Source of the DNA: Gemmatimonadaceae bacterium
Lineage (GTDB): Bacteria; Gemmatimonadota; Gemmatimonadetes; Gemmatimonadales; Gemmatimonadaceae
Length of the DNA stretch: 62,818 nucleotides
Direction of reading: 5' to 3'
Assembly: GCA_947457545.1 (NCBI GenBank)
Contig: CANGXD010000007.1
Location: 1-62,818, forward strand
A model generated the notes under the pieces. That model searched no databases and was not told where the DNA came from. It worked only from the letters and a program-made list of their open reading frames with translations. A program made the position numbers and the translations under genes. Every line of letters begins with the position of its first letter. The stretch's first letter is position 1. Positions 18,383-27,510 of this stretch are shown here, piece after piece.

Positions 18383-21157
18383 TCAGTGTGTGGCCGTCAT
18401 CGCCGGACGTCCTTCCGGCACTTCACCAGTGTCCATCACCATGGCCACGATACGCGCCTGCTCCGCCTGGTGCGCATCGGCGAACCCTTCGGCGGGGCTG
18501 GCCCGCTCGGGGCGCCCCACGTAGCGCACGCCAACGGCGGCACCCGCCGACGCGCGAAGACGCGGCTGCACGTACGTCCACGCTCCCTGATTCTTGGGCT
18601 CTTCCTGCGCCCACACCACCTGCTCCACCGCCGGATACAGATCGACGATGCGCTGGATTTCCTCGTGCGGCCACGGATACAGCTCTTCGACGCGCACCAG
18701 CGCGACCTGCGGATTGCGCGTGGGTGACAACGACAGATCGTAGTAGAGCTTGCCGGTGCAGAACACGATGCGCCGCACATCGTCGCGATGCTGCGACGTG
18801 ATGGGATCATCGATGACCGCCTGGAAACTGCCGTGCACGAGGTCGTCGAGCTTGGAGGCTGCCTGCGGCAACCGCAGCAGCGACTTGGGCTGCATGCACA
18901 CGAGCGGGCGGCGATTCGTGCGCAGGGCCTGACGACGCAGCAGGTGGAAGTACTGCGCCGGCGTGCTGCAGTAGGCGACCGTCATATTGCCTTCGGCACA
19001 CAGCTGCAGGAACCGCTCGAGACGCGCACTGGAGTGCTCCGGCCCCTGTCCTTCGTAGCCGTGCGGCAGCAGCATGACGAGCCCACTGTCCTGTCCCCAC
19101 TTGGCACGATCGGCCACGATGAACTGGTCGATGATGGGCTGCGCCACGTTCACGAAATCGCCGAACTGCGCTTCCCACAACGTGAGCGTATCGGTCGCCA
19201 TTACGCTGTAGCCGTATTCGAACGCCATGACGGCGGTCTCGGACAACGCCGAGTTGTAGACCTCGAACGCGCCCTTGGCACCCGGCAAGTTGGCGAGCGG
19301 TGCGTACTTGCGACCGGTGTTCACATCGTTGAGCACCGAATGCCGGTGCGAGAACGTGCCGCGTTCGGCATCCTGCCCCGTGATGCGCACCGACATCCCT
19401 TCGAGGAGCAACGAACCGAAGGCCAGCGCCTCGGCGTGTCCCCATTCGATGCCGCCCTGCTCACCCATCGTTTCGCGACGACGCTCGAGCTGCTTGGCCA
19501 AGCGCGGATTGGCCGCGAAGTCCGCCGGCCACTGCAGCAGCGACTCGTTGACGAACTGCAACCGCTCCGGCGGCAAGCCGGTCGCGACAGGCTTTGGCGC
19601 ACCCTCGCTTTCGGCCGGCCACGGCGCATGCTTTTCGTTGCCGAGCAGCGACTGCTTGAAGCGCGCGTGGATGTCGGCATAGCGTTGCGAGACGTCCTTC
19701 TCCACGTTCGCCGCCTCATCGGCGGTCATCACGCCTTCGCTCACCAGACGGGCGGCCCACACCTGCGGCACCGTGGGATGCTTGCGGATGGCGGCCGTAC
19801 GCGTCGGCTGCGTGTACATGGGTTCGTCGCCTTCGTTGTGCCCATGACGACGGTAGCCCACGAGATCGATGAGCACGTCCTTCCCGAACGTGGCGCGATA
19901 TGCGCAAGCGAGACGCATCGCGATGATGCACGCCTCGGCGTCGTCCGCATTCACGTGGAAGATCGGGATTTCGAAACCCTTCGCGAGATCGGACGAGTAG
20001 TGCGTCGAGCGCGCGTCGGTCGGGTCGGTGGTGAAGCCGACCTGATTGTTCACGATGATGTGAATCGTGCCACCGGTGCGATACGCATTGAGATGCGAGA
20101 TGTTCAGCGTCTCGGCCACGATGCCTTCGCCCGGGAACGCCGCATCGCCGTGAATGGCGACCGGCACCACCGCGCGCTCATTGCGCTCACCCGGCTTGCC
20201 CGGTTCGCGCTGCAACGCGCGCACCACGCCTTCGATGACCGGGTTGACCACTTCGAGGTGCGACGGGTTGGGCATGAGACGCAGCTTCACCGCGCGTCCA
20301 TCGACGTCGCGAGCGCCGTTGTAGCCCATGTGGTACTTCACGTCGCCAGTCGCGTTTTCGTCGGCCGATTCGTGACGGCCTTCGAACTCCGCAAAGAGAG
20401 CCTCGAATGGCTTGCCCATGACGTTCGTGAGCACGTTCAGACGGCCACGGTGCGCCATACCGATGACGACTTCGGTGGCCCCTTCGCGTCCGAGCTCGTC
20501 GATCATCACGTCGAGCATGGGCACGAGCGTATCCGTGCCTTCGACGGAGAAACGCTTGTACCCCTGATATGCACGACCGAGGAAGCGCTCGAGTCCGTCG
20601 ACTTCATTGAGACGGCGCAGCACCTGCTTCTTTTCGTCGGCGGTGAGCGGGCGCGTGATGACGCCATCGCGGAACGCGCGACGGAACCAGTTGCGCTCTT
20701 CGTTCACTTCGAGATGCCACACTTCGTAGCCAACGCGTCCCGAGTACACGCTGCGCTTGCGATCGATGACATCCTTGGCGGTCGCAAAGCGGTCATCACC
20801 AAGCGCCGCGCCCGGAATGGTCGCGAGGTCGGCTTCGGTGAGGCCGTGGAACTCGGGGCTCAGCTCATCGGCACCGGCTGGCGGCGCGCCGAGCGGGTCG
20901 AGCTGTACGGCGTAGTGGCCGTACATGCGAATGGCCTGCTGCAGCGATGCGGCCGCCGCGACTTTCGCGAGGAGCGCCGTGTCCATGACGGCGCCAGAGG
21001 CCGCTGGGGCGCTCGTTGCGCCGGCGCTGCCAAAGAGCGACTCCGCGATGCGGAAATACTGGCGCCATGTCTCGTCGACACTCGCCGGATCGCGGCGGTA
21101 TTGCTCGAACTGTTCGGCGAAGATGCCGTCGTTGAATACGCTGGTAATTGCTGACAT
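18383..21157 (-). CDS. sucA: 2-oxoglutarate dehydrogenase E1 component
   Basis: 924 residues from ATG 21157 (MSAITSVFNDG), the length expected for SucA. It has the N-terminal helix for E2 binding (FAEQFEQYRRDPASVDETWR), the thiamine diphosphate domain with GMAHRGRLNVL and GDAAFPGEGIVAETL, the transketolase-like pyrimidine domain with HSSARLERFLQL, and the C-terminal GAWTYVQPRL segment. It decarboxylates 2-oxoglutarate in the TCA cycle and transfers succinyl to the SucB lipoyl domain. SucB and Lpd are not in the window, so the complex is encoded in separate places. The gene ends 41 bp before the PIG-L start, and 109 bp separate it from the GAF kinase upstream. Confidence 0.95.
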   Translation of the reverse strand: MSAITSVFNDGIFAEQFEQYRRDPASVDETWRQYFRIAESLFGSAGATSAPAASGAVMDTALLAKVAAAASLQQAIRMYGHYAVQLDPLGAPPAGADELSPEFHGLTEADLATIPGAALGDDRFATAKDVIDRKRSVYSGRVGYEVWHLEVNEERNWFRRAFRDGVITRPLTADEKKQVLRRLNEVDGLERFLGRAYQGYKRFSVEGTDTLVPMLDVMIDELGREGATEVVIGMAHRGRLNVLTNVMGKPFEALFAEFEGRHESADENATGDVKYHMGYNGARDVDGRAVKLRLMPNPSHLEVVNPVIEGVVRALQREPGKPGERNERAVVPVAIHGDAAFPGEGIVAETLNISHLNAYRTGGTIHIIVNNQVGFTTDPTDARSTHYSSDLAKGFEIPIFHVNADDAEACIIAMRLACAYRATFGKDVLIDLVGYRRHGHNEGDEPMYTQPTRTAAIRKHPTVPQVWAARLVSEGVMTADEAANVEKDVSQRYADIHARFKQSLLGNEKHAPWPAESEGAPKPVATGLPPERLQFVNESLLQWPADFAANPRLAKQLERRRETMGEQGGIEWGHAEALAFGSLLLEGMSVRITGQDAERGTFSHRHSVLNDVNTGRKYAPLANLPGAKGAFEVYNSALSETAVMAFEYGYSVMATDTLTLWEAQFGDFVNVAQPIIDQFIVADRAKWGQDSGLVMLLPHGYEGQGPEHSSARLERFLQLCAEGNMTVAYCSTPAQYFHLLRRQALRTNRRPLVCMQPKSLLRLPQAASKLDDLVHGSFQAVIDDPITSQHRDDVRRIVFCTGKLYYDLSLSPTRNPQVALVRVEELYPWPHEEIQRIVDLYPAVEQVVWAQEEPKNQGAWTYVQPRLRASAGAAVGVRYVGRPERASPAEGFADAHQAEQARIVAMVMDTGEVPEGRPAMTATH

Positions 21158-21266
21158 AAACGCGAAATCTAGTGGGCTGCACAGCACAACTGCGGGAGCC
21201 GGGGCAGCTAACAGTGGGTTGCCGGTTACGGCGACGTTCCCTGGGCGTTTTGGGCAACGCCCGCGG

Positions 21267-22544
21267 TCAGTGGTTCTGTGGCAGGACGAGGGTAAACGTC
21301 GACCCATCGCCCGGCCGGGAGACGAGCTCGATGCGTCCGCCCAGGAGCGTCGCGAGCCGGCGGGCAATGTAGAGCCCCAACCCGGTGCCGCGCGCGCGTC
21401 GGGTGTGCTCGTCCTCAAGCTGCGAGAAGGGGCGGAAAAGGCGCTGCATGTCGGTGGCCGCGATGCCCACGCCCGTGTCCCGGACGGCAAAGCGCACCAT
21501 GGGGCTCCCGTCGGCCGTCGGTGAGCCGCGGGAGACCTTCACATGCACACCGCCCGCCTCGGTGAACTTGATGGCGTTCTGACAGAGGTTGAGCAGGATC
21601 TGCCGCACGCGGGCCTCGTCGGTCACCAGCGTGGGGAGCCCCGCCTCGAGCTCGAGCCGGAATTCGATCCCTTTTTCGCGGGCGAGTGGCTCGAGAAACG
21701 GGTGCAGGGAGTCCATGAGCTCATCGACACGCACCGTGGCACGGCGCGCGGTGAGCCGGTCGGCCTCGAGGGAGGCGAAGGTGAGGATGTCCTCGATGAG
21801 GCTCCCCAGGTGGCGCCCCACCGTCCGCAGGCGGACGATGACCTCGCGCTGCTCGTCGGTGAGCGGCCCCAGGATTTCGTCCTCGAGCAGTTCGCCATAC
21901 CCCTCAAGGGCAGTGAGCGGCGTGCGCAGCTCGTGGGAGAGGGTGGCCAACAAGCTGGTTTTGGCCGCGTCGGCCGATCGCGCTTCTTCCAGCAGGCTCG
22001 CTTTCCAGAGTGCCAGGGCGGCCAGGTCGGCCATCACGCCCAACCGTTCTTCGTCGACGTCGTCGAACAACGGGTGCCCCTGATCGCGGGTAATCGCGAG
22101 CACCCCGAACAGCCGGGCGTTGGCGAGCAGCGGCAGGAGCAGAATGGGACCGACGCCGAGCGTGGGGAGCAGCTCGGCGAAGAAGGGCGAGCTTTCGGCC
22201 GGGGAGGCGATGGAAAGAGTGCGGTGCTCCCGTGCGACGCGTCCGGTGAACGACCCTTCGAGGGGAAACGCCGTGCCAGGGAGCGACGCCATGTGCCCGC
22301 TTCCCATGACATATACGCCATTATCGCCACTTATCTGCGCCACTGCAGCGCCACTAGCCCGTCCACGGACCATGGAGAGCTGACAGAGCGTTTCGAGCAC
22401 CTTCTGGGAGTCGGTCTCTGCGGCCAGCGCCCGCGCCACCTGTCGCAGCGTGCCCAACTCCTCCGTTTTGCGGTAGTCGGAGTAGAGCAGGTCCTGATGG
22501 CTGGCTGGGAAGTCGGCCGGATCGATGGGGCTGTGCGTGCTCAT
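21267..22544 (-). CDS. GAF-domain sensor histidine kinase
   Basis: 425 residues from ATG 22544. The GAF domain covers about 35-185 (ending in ADLAALALWKAS). The DHp has TLSHELRTPLTALEGYGELL with phospho-His H204. The HATPase has NLCQNAIKF, DTGVGIA, an F box and GTGLGLYIARRLATLLGG. No membrane segment or receiver is seen. It is a soluble sensor probably responding to a small ligand or redox state through GAF. No response regulator is adjacent, so it is an orphan kinase. The DUF2256 gene is divergent, 40 bp away. Confidence 0.88.
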   Translation of the reverse strand: MSTHSPIDPADFPASHQDLLYSDYRKTEELGTLRQVARALAAETDSQKVLETLCQLSMVRGRASGAAVAQISGDNGVYVMGSGHMASLPGTAFPLEGSFTGRVAREHRTLSIASPAESSPFFAELLPTLGVGPILLLPLLANARLFGVLAITRDQGHPLFDDVDEERLGVMADLAALALWKASLLEEARSADAAKTSLLATLSHELRTPLTALEGYGELLEDEILGPLTDEQREVIVRLRTVGRHLGSLIEDILTFASLEADRLTARRATVRVDELMDSLHPFLEPLAREKGIEFRLELEAGLPTLVTDEARVRQILLNLCQNAIKFTEAGGVHVKVSRGSPTADGSPMVRFAVRDTGVGIAATDMQRLFRPFSQLEDEHTRRARGTGLGLYIARRLATLLGGRIELVSRPGDGSTFTLVLPQNH

Positions 22545-22584
22545 GTGGGAACAGTGTACCGATCGTCGGCGCTTGGGGAGCGAT

Positions 22585-22755
22585 ATGGGACAACGAGAAA
22601 ACTCAGGACGTCGCGCCGGGAGCGTGAACGGACACCCGGACAAAACGTGCGCCCGCTGCGGTCGGCCCTTCTCCTGGCGGAAGAAGTGGGAGCGCGATTG
22701 GGACTCGGTGCGCTACTGCTCCGACAAGTGCCGTATGGGGAAGTCGGCCGGCTGA
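22585..22755 (+). CDS. DUF2256-type small zinc-binding protein
   Basis: 56 residues from ATG 22585, preceded by GGGGAG 4 nt upstream. A CxxC at 22-25 (CARCGRPF) and a CxxxC at 45-49 (CSDKC) can bind one zinc. The intervening SWRKKWERDWDSVRYC is the diagnostic core of DUF2256. The family is widespread, often near photolyase-related genes, with no assigned function. It converges with the M20 dipeptidase, whose stop lies 15 bp further on. The start is chosen for the ribosome site and because the upstream extension overlaps the divergent kinase leader. Confidence 0.8.
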   Translation: MGQRENSGRRAGSVNGHPDKTCARCGRPFSWRKKWERDWDSVRYCSDKCRMGKSAG

Positions 22756-22770
22756 CGCAGGAGCGTGGCG

Positions 22771-24318
22771 CTACTGCAGGCGCGGCGCCCACTCGCGCCC
22801 CAACCCCACCATGAGCTCCGTCATCACGCCGATGCCGTCCCACAGATTGCGCACGCGCAGGTTCTCGTTGGGCGCGTGCTGGCTGTTGTCGGCGTTGACG
22901 GTGGGCACCGTAATGACGGTCGCGCCAAGCTGCTCGACGAAGTGAAAGAGGGGCAGTGACCCGCCCAGAATGGGCATGATGAATGGCTCCTGCCCATAGC
23001 TGCGCGCCATGAGGCGCTTGACCGCCTGCACCCCGGGCAGCACGCTGGGGACGCGCACTGCCGTATAGCCACTGTCGTAGCTCACGTACGCCAGTCGGCT
23101 GCGATTCCCACTCGTGCTCGCGGCGTTGGGGTCGCGCACGATGGTGTACCCCAACGTGGTGAGGTGCTGCTCCAGCATGGCGCGTATGCGCGCCGGCTTC
23201 TGGTCGGGCACCAACCGGAAATCGATGCTCACCGTGGCACTCGTGGGGACGGCGTTACTCGCCCCGCCCCCCACATTGCCCGTGCGAATGCCGCGAATGT
23301 TCAGCGCCGGCTGCATGATGCGTTCGCCCAGGGGCGCGTTGGCCAGTTCGGTGTGCGCGAGCCCCAGCGATTTGCGCACGCTGTCGTCGGTGGCGCTGAG
23401 CGCCCGCGCCAGCGCGCGGTCGGCGGCGGTCATGACGGGCACATCGCGGTAGAACCCCGGCAACTTGATGCGGCCATCGGTGTCGCGCAGACTCGCCACC
23501 AGATTCGCCACCGCCACGGCGGGGTTGGGCGCCCAGTTGCCGTAGTGGCCACTGTGCAGGGCGCGGTTGGCGCCGTACAACGTGATCTCGGCGCCCATGA
23601 CGCCACGCACGCCCAGCACCAGCTGCGGACGGCCGCTTACGTGCACCGGCCCGTCGAAGAAGAGCCACGCGTCGGACTGGAGCTTGTCCTTGTGCGTGCG
23701 AAGCAATGCCCCAAGGTGATTGGAGCCGGCTTCTTCCTCGCCCTCGAGGAAGAACTTGATGTTCACCGACGGCACCTGCTTGAGCGCCTTCATGGCATCG
23801 AGCGCGGCGAGCATGGCCACGATGGGGCCTTTGTCGTCGCTCGCCGAACGGGCCCGGATGCGGACCTCGGGATCGACGGTGTCGCCGGGGGCCGGCAACG
23901 GCACGTCTGCGGTGGGCGCGCTATTCTGGTAGCGACTGAGCTTGGGGGTGAACGGATCGGCATCCCAGCCGCCACCAGCCACCGGCTGTCCGTCGTAGTG
24001 CGCGTAGAACACCACGGTCCGCGTGGCGCCCGGCGCCTTGATCTCGCCGAAGAGCGCCGGACTGCCACCAGTGGGCGCGCGCAGTGGCGTGAGCACGACG
24101 CCACGCTTGGCGAATGCCTCAGTGAGGAAGACGACGTTCTTCGCGATGTCGTCCTGATTGCTCGCCACATTCGGAATGGCGAGCAAGGCGAAGGCTTCGT
24201 CGAGAATTTCCCGCTCGTGGGCCCGGCGCCACGCATCGACCTGTGGACGGAGCGACTGGGCCTGCACGGCAAGGGGCGCAACGAGCGCAACGGCGACGGT
24301 AGCGAGAGATAAGCGCAT
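22771..24318 (-). CDS. Exported M20 dipeptidase
   Basis: 515 residues from ATG 24318, giving a signal peptide (1-20, ending VQAQ). M20 ligands: FYAHYDGQP (H107, D109), RSASDDKG, catalytic EGEEEAGS, FFDGP, and the late HAPNENLR. The dimerisation domain contains LHSGHYGNWAPNPA. It resembles the carnosinase/PepV-like branch (M20 dipeptidases) and would cleave dipeptides in the periplasm. It is not closely similar to the other M20 peptidase at 9070, so the two are distant paralogues. The 277-bp gap upstream is largely taken by two tandem 100-bp palindromes. Confidence 0.87.
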   Translation of the reverse strand: MRLSLATVAVALVAPLAVQAQSLRPQVDAWRRAHEREILDEAFALLAIPNVASNQDDIAKNVVFLTEAFAKRGVVLTPLRAPTGGSPALFGEIKAPGATRTVVFYAHYDGQPVAGGGWDADPFTPKLSRYQNSAPTADVPLPAPGDTVDPEVRIRARSASDDKGPIVAMLAALDAMKALKQVPSVNIKFFLEGEEEAGSNHLGALLRTHKDKLQSDAWLFFDGPVHVSGRPQLVLGVRGVMGAEITLYGANRALHSGHYGNWAPNPAVAVANLVASLRDTDGRIKLPGFYRDVPVMTAADRALARALSATDDSVRKSLGLAHTELANAPLGERIMQPALNIRGIRTGNVGGGASNAVPTSATVSIDFRLVPDQKPARIRAMLEQHLTTLGYTIVRDPNAASTSGNRSRLAYVSYDSGYTAVRVPSVLPGVQAVKRLMARSYGQEPFIMPILGGSLPLFHFVEQLGATVITVPTVNADNSQHAPNENLRVRNLWDGIGVMTELMVGLGREWAPRLQ

Positions 24319-24380
24319 CGCGCACGCTACCGCGTACTCGACCAGTTGGCCAGCACCAGCAGGTTTTGCGTTACGGTCTC

Positions 24381-24580
24381 GTGCCAGATAGATGGAGCCG
24401 GGAAGCTGGGGAGCTGAGAAGAACATCATTAAATCGTTCTTCTCGGCTCCATGGCTCTCCGGCTCCCCTTATCGGGCACCGTGCCAGATGGACGGAGCCG
24501 GAGAGCTGATGCGCTGAAGAGCACATCAATGCGTCATTCTCCTCGGCTCAACAGCTCTGCAGCTCCATCGTTCAGGCACC
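24381..24580. repeat. Two tandem 100-bp palindromic units
   Basis: The units run 24381-24480 and 24481-24580. Each is exactly 100 bp, begins with GTGCCAGAT and ends with GGCACC. Within each, GGAGCCGG on the left pairs with CCGGCTCC or AGCTCC on the right, with loops around GAACATCATTAAATCGTTC and GCACATCAATGCGTC. The two copies differ at many positions but keep the foldback. They lie between two minus-strand genes (TonB receptor stop and M20 start), so they may terminate receptor transcription. No match to the other palindrome families is evident. Confidence 0.85.
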
Positions 24581-24595
24581 CGCCAGGACGAGCGG

Positions 24596-26722
24596 TTAGA
24601 AGTCGTACGCCGCCGTCACGAACAGCGCACGGGCTGGCAGAATGAAGTAACGCACACGACCGCTGCTGCTCACGGCGCCGCTGCCGAACTTGCGCGTGTC
24701 CCCCAGGTTCTGCCCACGCACCGTGAGACTCGTGCGCCCGAGCGACAGCCGCGCGGTGGCATCGAGCGTGTAGTAGTCGGGGAGGACGCGATCGGGACTG
24801 CTGGTGTTGTCGAGGAACGCACGGCTCTGGTAGCGCCCTTCGACGCTCACCCACAACCGCGACACCGGCGTGACCTCCACCCGGTGCGCGCTCGTGAAGC
24901 GCGGCGTGAGCAGCGGCTCCACGTTGCGGCGTACCACCGGGGTGCCACGCGAGCTGTCGGTGAACTGCGCAATGCGGTTCGTGCTCCAGTTGGCATTGCC
25001 CGCGAGCACCACACGCTCAATGCCACGATACGCCCAGTCGAGCTCGAGCCCGCGTCGATAGCTGCTCCCCACGTTGCGACGCAGGATGGAGCCGCTGGCC
25101 GTCGGGGCGCCGATGCGCGCGATGTCGTTCCGGAAGTCCATGCTGTACACGTTCGCAGACAGATCGAACGTGCTCTTGCGCAGGTTCACACCGGCTTCGA
25201 AGTCGCGCAGCTGCTCAGGCTTGATGCGTGTGAAGTCGCCGTACTCGGCGACGTTGCCGGCGTTGAGATCGTCATCGCCGGCAAAGAGATCGTTGCGCGC
25301 CGGCTCACGGCTGGTCATGCCATAGCTCGTGAACGCCGACACGCCCTTCCCCAACGCGTAGGTCACGCCAGCCTTGGGATTGAAGAACGCCCAATCGATG
25401 CTGCGCTCGGAGATGTTCGCGTTGGCCGACGGTTCGTAGCGGAATCGCGCCCACCGCCCCTGCACATCACCAAACCAGGTGGCGCGCCCAGCGGTGTACG
25501 ACAGCTTCACGAAGCCACTCGCATCCTGCTTGTGGCCGGTATTGTCGTACAGTTCGGTCTCGGGCTGGAAGTAGCCGCGGTGCGCGCGCTGATACGTGTT
25601 GGCGTTCACACCGGTGTTCACCGTGAGCGCGCCACGCTCCACGTTGTACACACTCGTCACGCCGTACCACGTGTGGGCCAGGTTGAAGCGATACCGGTCG
25701 GGGAGCTCGAAGTAGTCGTAGTTGCCGCTCGCCGAATTGCGGTACACCGTGGTGTTGAGCGACGCGCCGCTGCGCAACGACCGCGACCACGCCAGCGATA
25801 CCATCTGCTGTCCGAACTTGTCGCGCTCGTTGGGCGCCAGCGGATTGAAGCGCCAGTTCTGCTCGAGCTGCGCGAGAGTCGCCCCCGTATAGCTCAGCGT
25901 GTCGTACAGCTGCCCCACGAGGGCGGTGAGCTTCACGATGTCGCGCGAGCCGAACCATCCCGCGCCCAAAAACGCAGAACGCCCCGACACCCCGCTGTGA
26001 TCGCGATAGCCGTTGGTGCGCAAGGCACTCACTCGGCCGTACGCCGCGAAGCCGTTGTTCAGCCCGCTGTTGAAGCTCGCGGTGGCACGCTGCGCGCCGA
26101 AGCTTCCCATTTGCAGCTGGACATCGCCTCCGGCATCCTTCCGCGCCACCGGGACCGTTTCGAAGTTGATGGAGCCGGCGTACGACGCCGTGCCCGCGGT
26201 GCTCGTACCCACACCGCGCTGCACCTGCACACTCTGCACGTTGCTCAGCAGGTCGGCAAAGTTGGCGAAGTAGAGGACCTGGTCCTCCATGTCATTGAGC
26301 GGCACGCCATCAATGGTGATGTTGATGCGCGTCTGATCGAGCCCGCGGAGGCGCAGATAACTGTACCCCCACTGCGTGCCCGTCTCCGTGTGGGCAATGA
26401 GACTTGGCGCGGCGTTCATGAGCAGCATGGGCACATCCTGCCCGTAGTGCCGCTGCGTGAGTGCGGCTCGCTCGATGGTTTTCTGCGCAATCGGTGCGTT
26501 ACTGCCGGCTCTGATGGCCTGCACCGACACCCCTTCAATGCGACGAGCCGCACTGTCGGCGCGAGCGGAGTCTGCGCGCGTCTGGGCCGCAAGGCCGGAC
26601 GACGAGGCAGACAGGAAAAACGGAAGGGCGACTACCGCGGCCACACCGTGCGCGAACGAACGCGACACGCTGGCCTCCGGTCGCCCAGCGCGCACGAGGC
26701 GCGCAAGGATGCGACGAGACAC
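24596..26722 (-). CDS. TonB-dependent outer-membrane receptor, probably for thiamine
   Basis: 708 residues from a GTG at 26722. Signal peptide to about residue 47 (SGLAAQT). The plug domain spans about 62-190, with RLRGLDQTRINITIDGVPLN and RGVGTSTAGTASYAGS. A 22-strand barrel follows, ending in VTAAYDF with the terminal Phe. Substrate assignment comes from the leader: a TPP riboswitch ends directly at the start codon, and the AGGGAG within its conserved 3' segment is the only ribosome site, 7 nt from the GTG. The PnuC-type permease and a kinase are divergent neighbours. I infer active uptake of thiamine or its phosphates across the outer membrane. Confidence 0.88.
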   Translation of the reverse strand: MSRRILARLVRAGRPEASVSRSFAHGVAAVVALPFFLSASSSGLAAQTRADSARADSAARRIEGVSVQAIRAGSNAPIAQKTIERAALTQRHYGQDVPMLLMNAAPSLIAHTETGTQWGYSYLRLRGLDQTRINITIDGVPLNDMEDQVLYFANFADLLSNVQSVQVQRGVGTSTAGTASYAGSINFETVPVARKDAGGDVQLQMGSFGAQRATASFNSGLNNGFAAYGRVSALRTNGYRDHSGVSGRSAFLGAGWFGSRDIVKLTALVGQLYDTLSYTGATLAQLEQNWRFNPLAPNERDKFGQQMVSLAWSRSLRSGASLNTTVYRNSASGNYDYFELPDRYRFNLAHTWYGVTSVYNVERGALTVNTGVNANTYQRAHRGYFQPETELYDNTGHKQDASGFVKLSYTAGRATWFGDVQGRWARFRYEPSANANISERSIDWAFFNPKAGVTYALGKGVSAFTSYGMTSREPARNDLFAGDDDLNAGNVAEYGDFTRIKPEQLRDFEAGVNLRKSTFDLSANVYSMDFRNDIARIGAPTASGSILRRNVGSSYRRGLELDWAYRGIERVVLAGNANWSTNRIAQFTDSSRGTPVVRRNVEPLLTPRFTSAHRVEVTPVSRLWVSVEGRYQSRAFLDNTSSPDRVLPDYYTLDATARLSLGRTSLTVRGQNLGDTRKFGSGAVSSSGRVRYFILPARALFVTAAYDF

Positions 26723-26820
26723 GTTTGGACTCCCTACGCCGGTGCAAACCGGATCAGGTTCGACGGGTGTTATCTCAGCCGGACGCTCATTAGCGGCGCC
26801 GGCACCCCGGTCATGTGCTC
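26723..26820 (-). promoter_or_regulatory. TPP (thi-box) riboswitch
   Basis: Read on the minus strand, the canonical blocks appear in order: GGGGTGCC (26808-26801), GGCTGAGA (about 26780-26773), ACCCGTCGAACCTGATCCGG, and CACCGGCGTAGGGAGTCC ending near 26727. These are the P2/P3, TPP-pyrimidine and pyrophosphate sensor elements and the closing stem. The conserved AGGGAG doubles as the Shine-Dalgarno of the receptor gene, so ligand binding, which closes P1, should hide it directly. The element regulates the minus-strand receptor only; the permease is on the other strand. Confidence 0.95.
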
Positions 26821-26844
26821 CAACGCTAATTAGCTTTGCTCTTC

Positions 26845-27510
26845 ATGACCAGTGTTTTCGCACAAACCGTTGCCGTCATGACACCGCTGTGCGACTGGCT
26901 CGTCGCCCACGGCAGCAGCTGTCTCGAGCTGTTCGGCTTCGTCACCGGCGTGGCCAACGTGTGGCTGGTCACTCGTCAGAGCATCTGGAGCTGGCCCTTG
27001 GGCGTGCTCAACGCCGTCGTGTATCTGGTCGTCTTTGCGCGCGCGGGACTCTACAGCGACACCGGCCTGCAGGTCGTGTACTTCGTGCTGTCGCTATACG
27101 GCTGGTGGCACTGGACGCGCGGTGGCGCCGCGAACAGCGCCGACGGCGTTCACGCGCCAGCACCGTTGCCCGTGACCTTCACATCACCGCGGCTCGCCGT
27201 GCTGCTGGCAAGCGTCGTGCTCGTCACATGGGTTGCACTCGCGCAGATTACGTCGCGCATTCCCGGCGCCGCGCTCCCGTGGCTCGATGCCTTGCTCGTC
27301 GCCGTCAGCCTGGTTGCACAGTACATGATGACCCGCAAGCTGCTGGCCAACTGGCTGCTCTGGATTGCCGCCGACGTGGTGTACATCGGCCTGTTCATCA
27401 ATCGCGGACTGCCGCTGACGGCGGTGCTGTACACCATCTTTCTTGCGTTGGCCATCTGGGGCTACATCAGTTGGCGCCGCAGCATGCCTGCCATGGTGAA
27501 CACCGCATGA
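26845..27510 (+). CDS. PnuC-type permease, likely thiamine (PnuT-like)
   Basis: 221 residues from ATG 26845; a TTG at 26836 and an ATG at 26878 are alternatives and no ribosome site decides. About seven hydrophobic segments. The PnuC signature is present: ELFGFVTGVANVWLVTRQSIWSWPLG near 28-58, then the YGWWHW motif and the late NWLLWIAADVVYIGLF. PnuC proteins carry nicotinamide riboside by facilitated diffusion coupled to intracellular phosphorylation, and PnuT variants carry thiamine. The neighbour is a riboswitch-controlled receptor for thiamine, so I favour thiamine. The stop overlaps the kinase start (ATGA). Confidence 0.8.
   Translation: MTSVFAQTVAVMTPLCDWLVAHGSSCLELFGFVTGVANVWLVTRQSIWSWPLGVLNAVVYLVVFARAGLYSDTGLQVVYFVLSLYGWWHWTRGGAANSADGVHAPAPLPVTFTSPRLAVLLASVVLVTWVALAQITSRIPGAALPWLDALLVAVSLVAQYMMTRKLLANWLLWIAADVVYIGLFINRGLPLTAVLYTIFLALAIWGYISWRRSMPAMVNTA

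Noticed and set aside
18788-21154. 788-codon plus-strand frame opposite sucA
   Set aside because: Antisense shadow of sucA with a His/Arg/Val-rich, low-information sequence. Long antisense frames are common in high-GC DNA.
18383-21157. Complete TCA operon
   Set aside because: Only sucA is present; the flanking genes are a PIG-L deacetylase and a histidine kinase.
24884-26833. 649-codon plus-strand frame opposite the TonB receptor
   Set aside because: The minus-strand receptor has full plug and barrel motifs and a riboswitch leader; the plus frame shows no domain.
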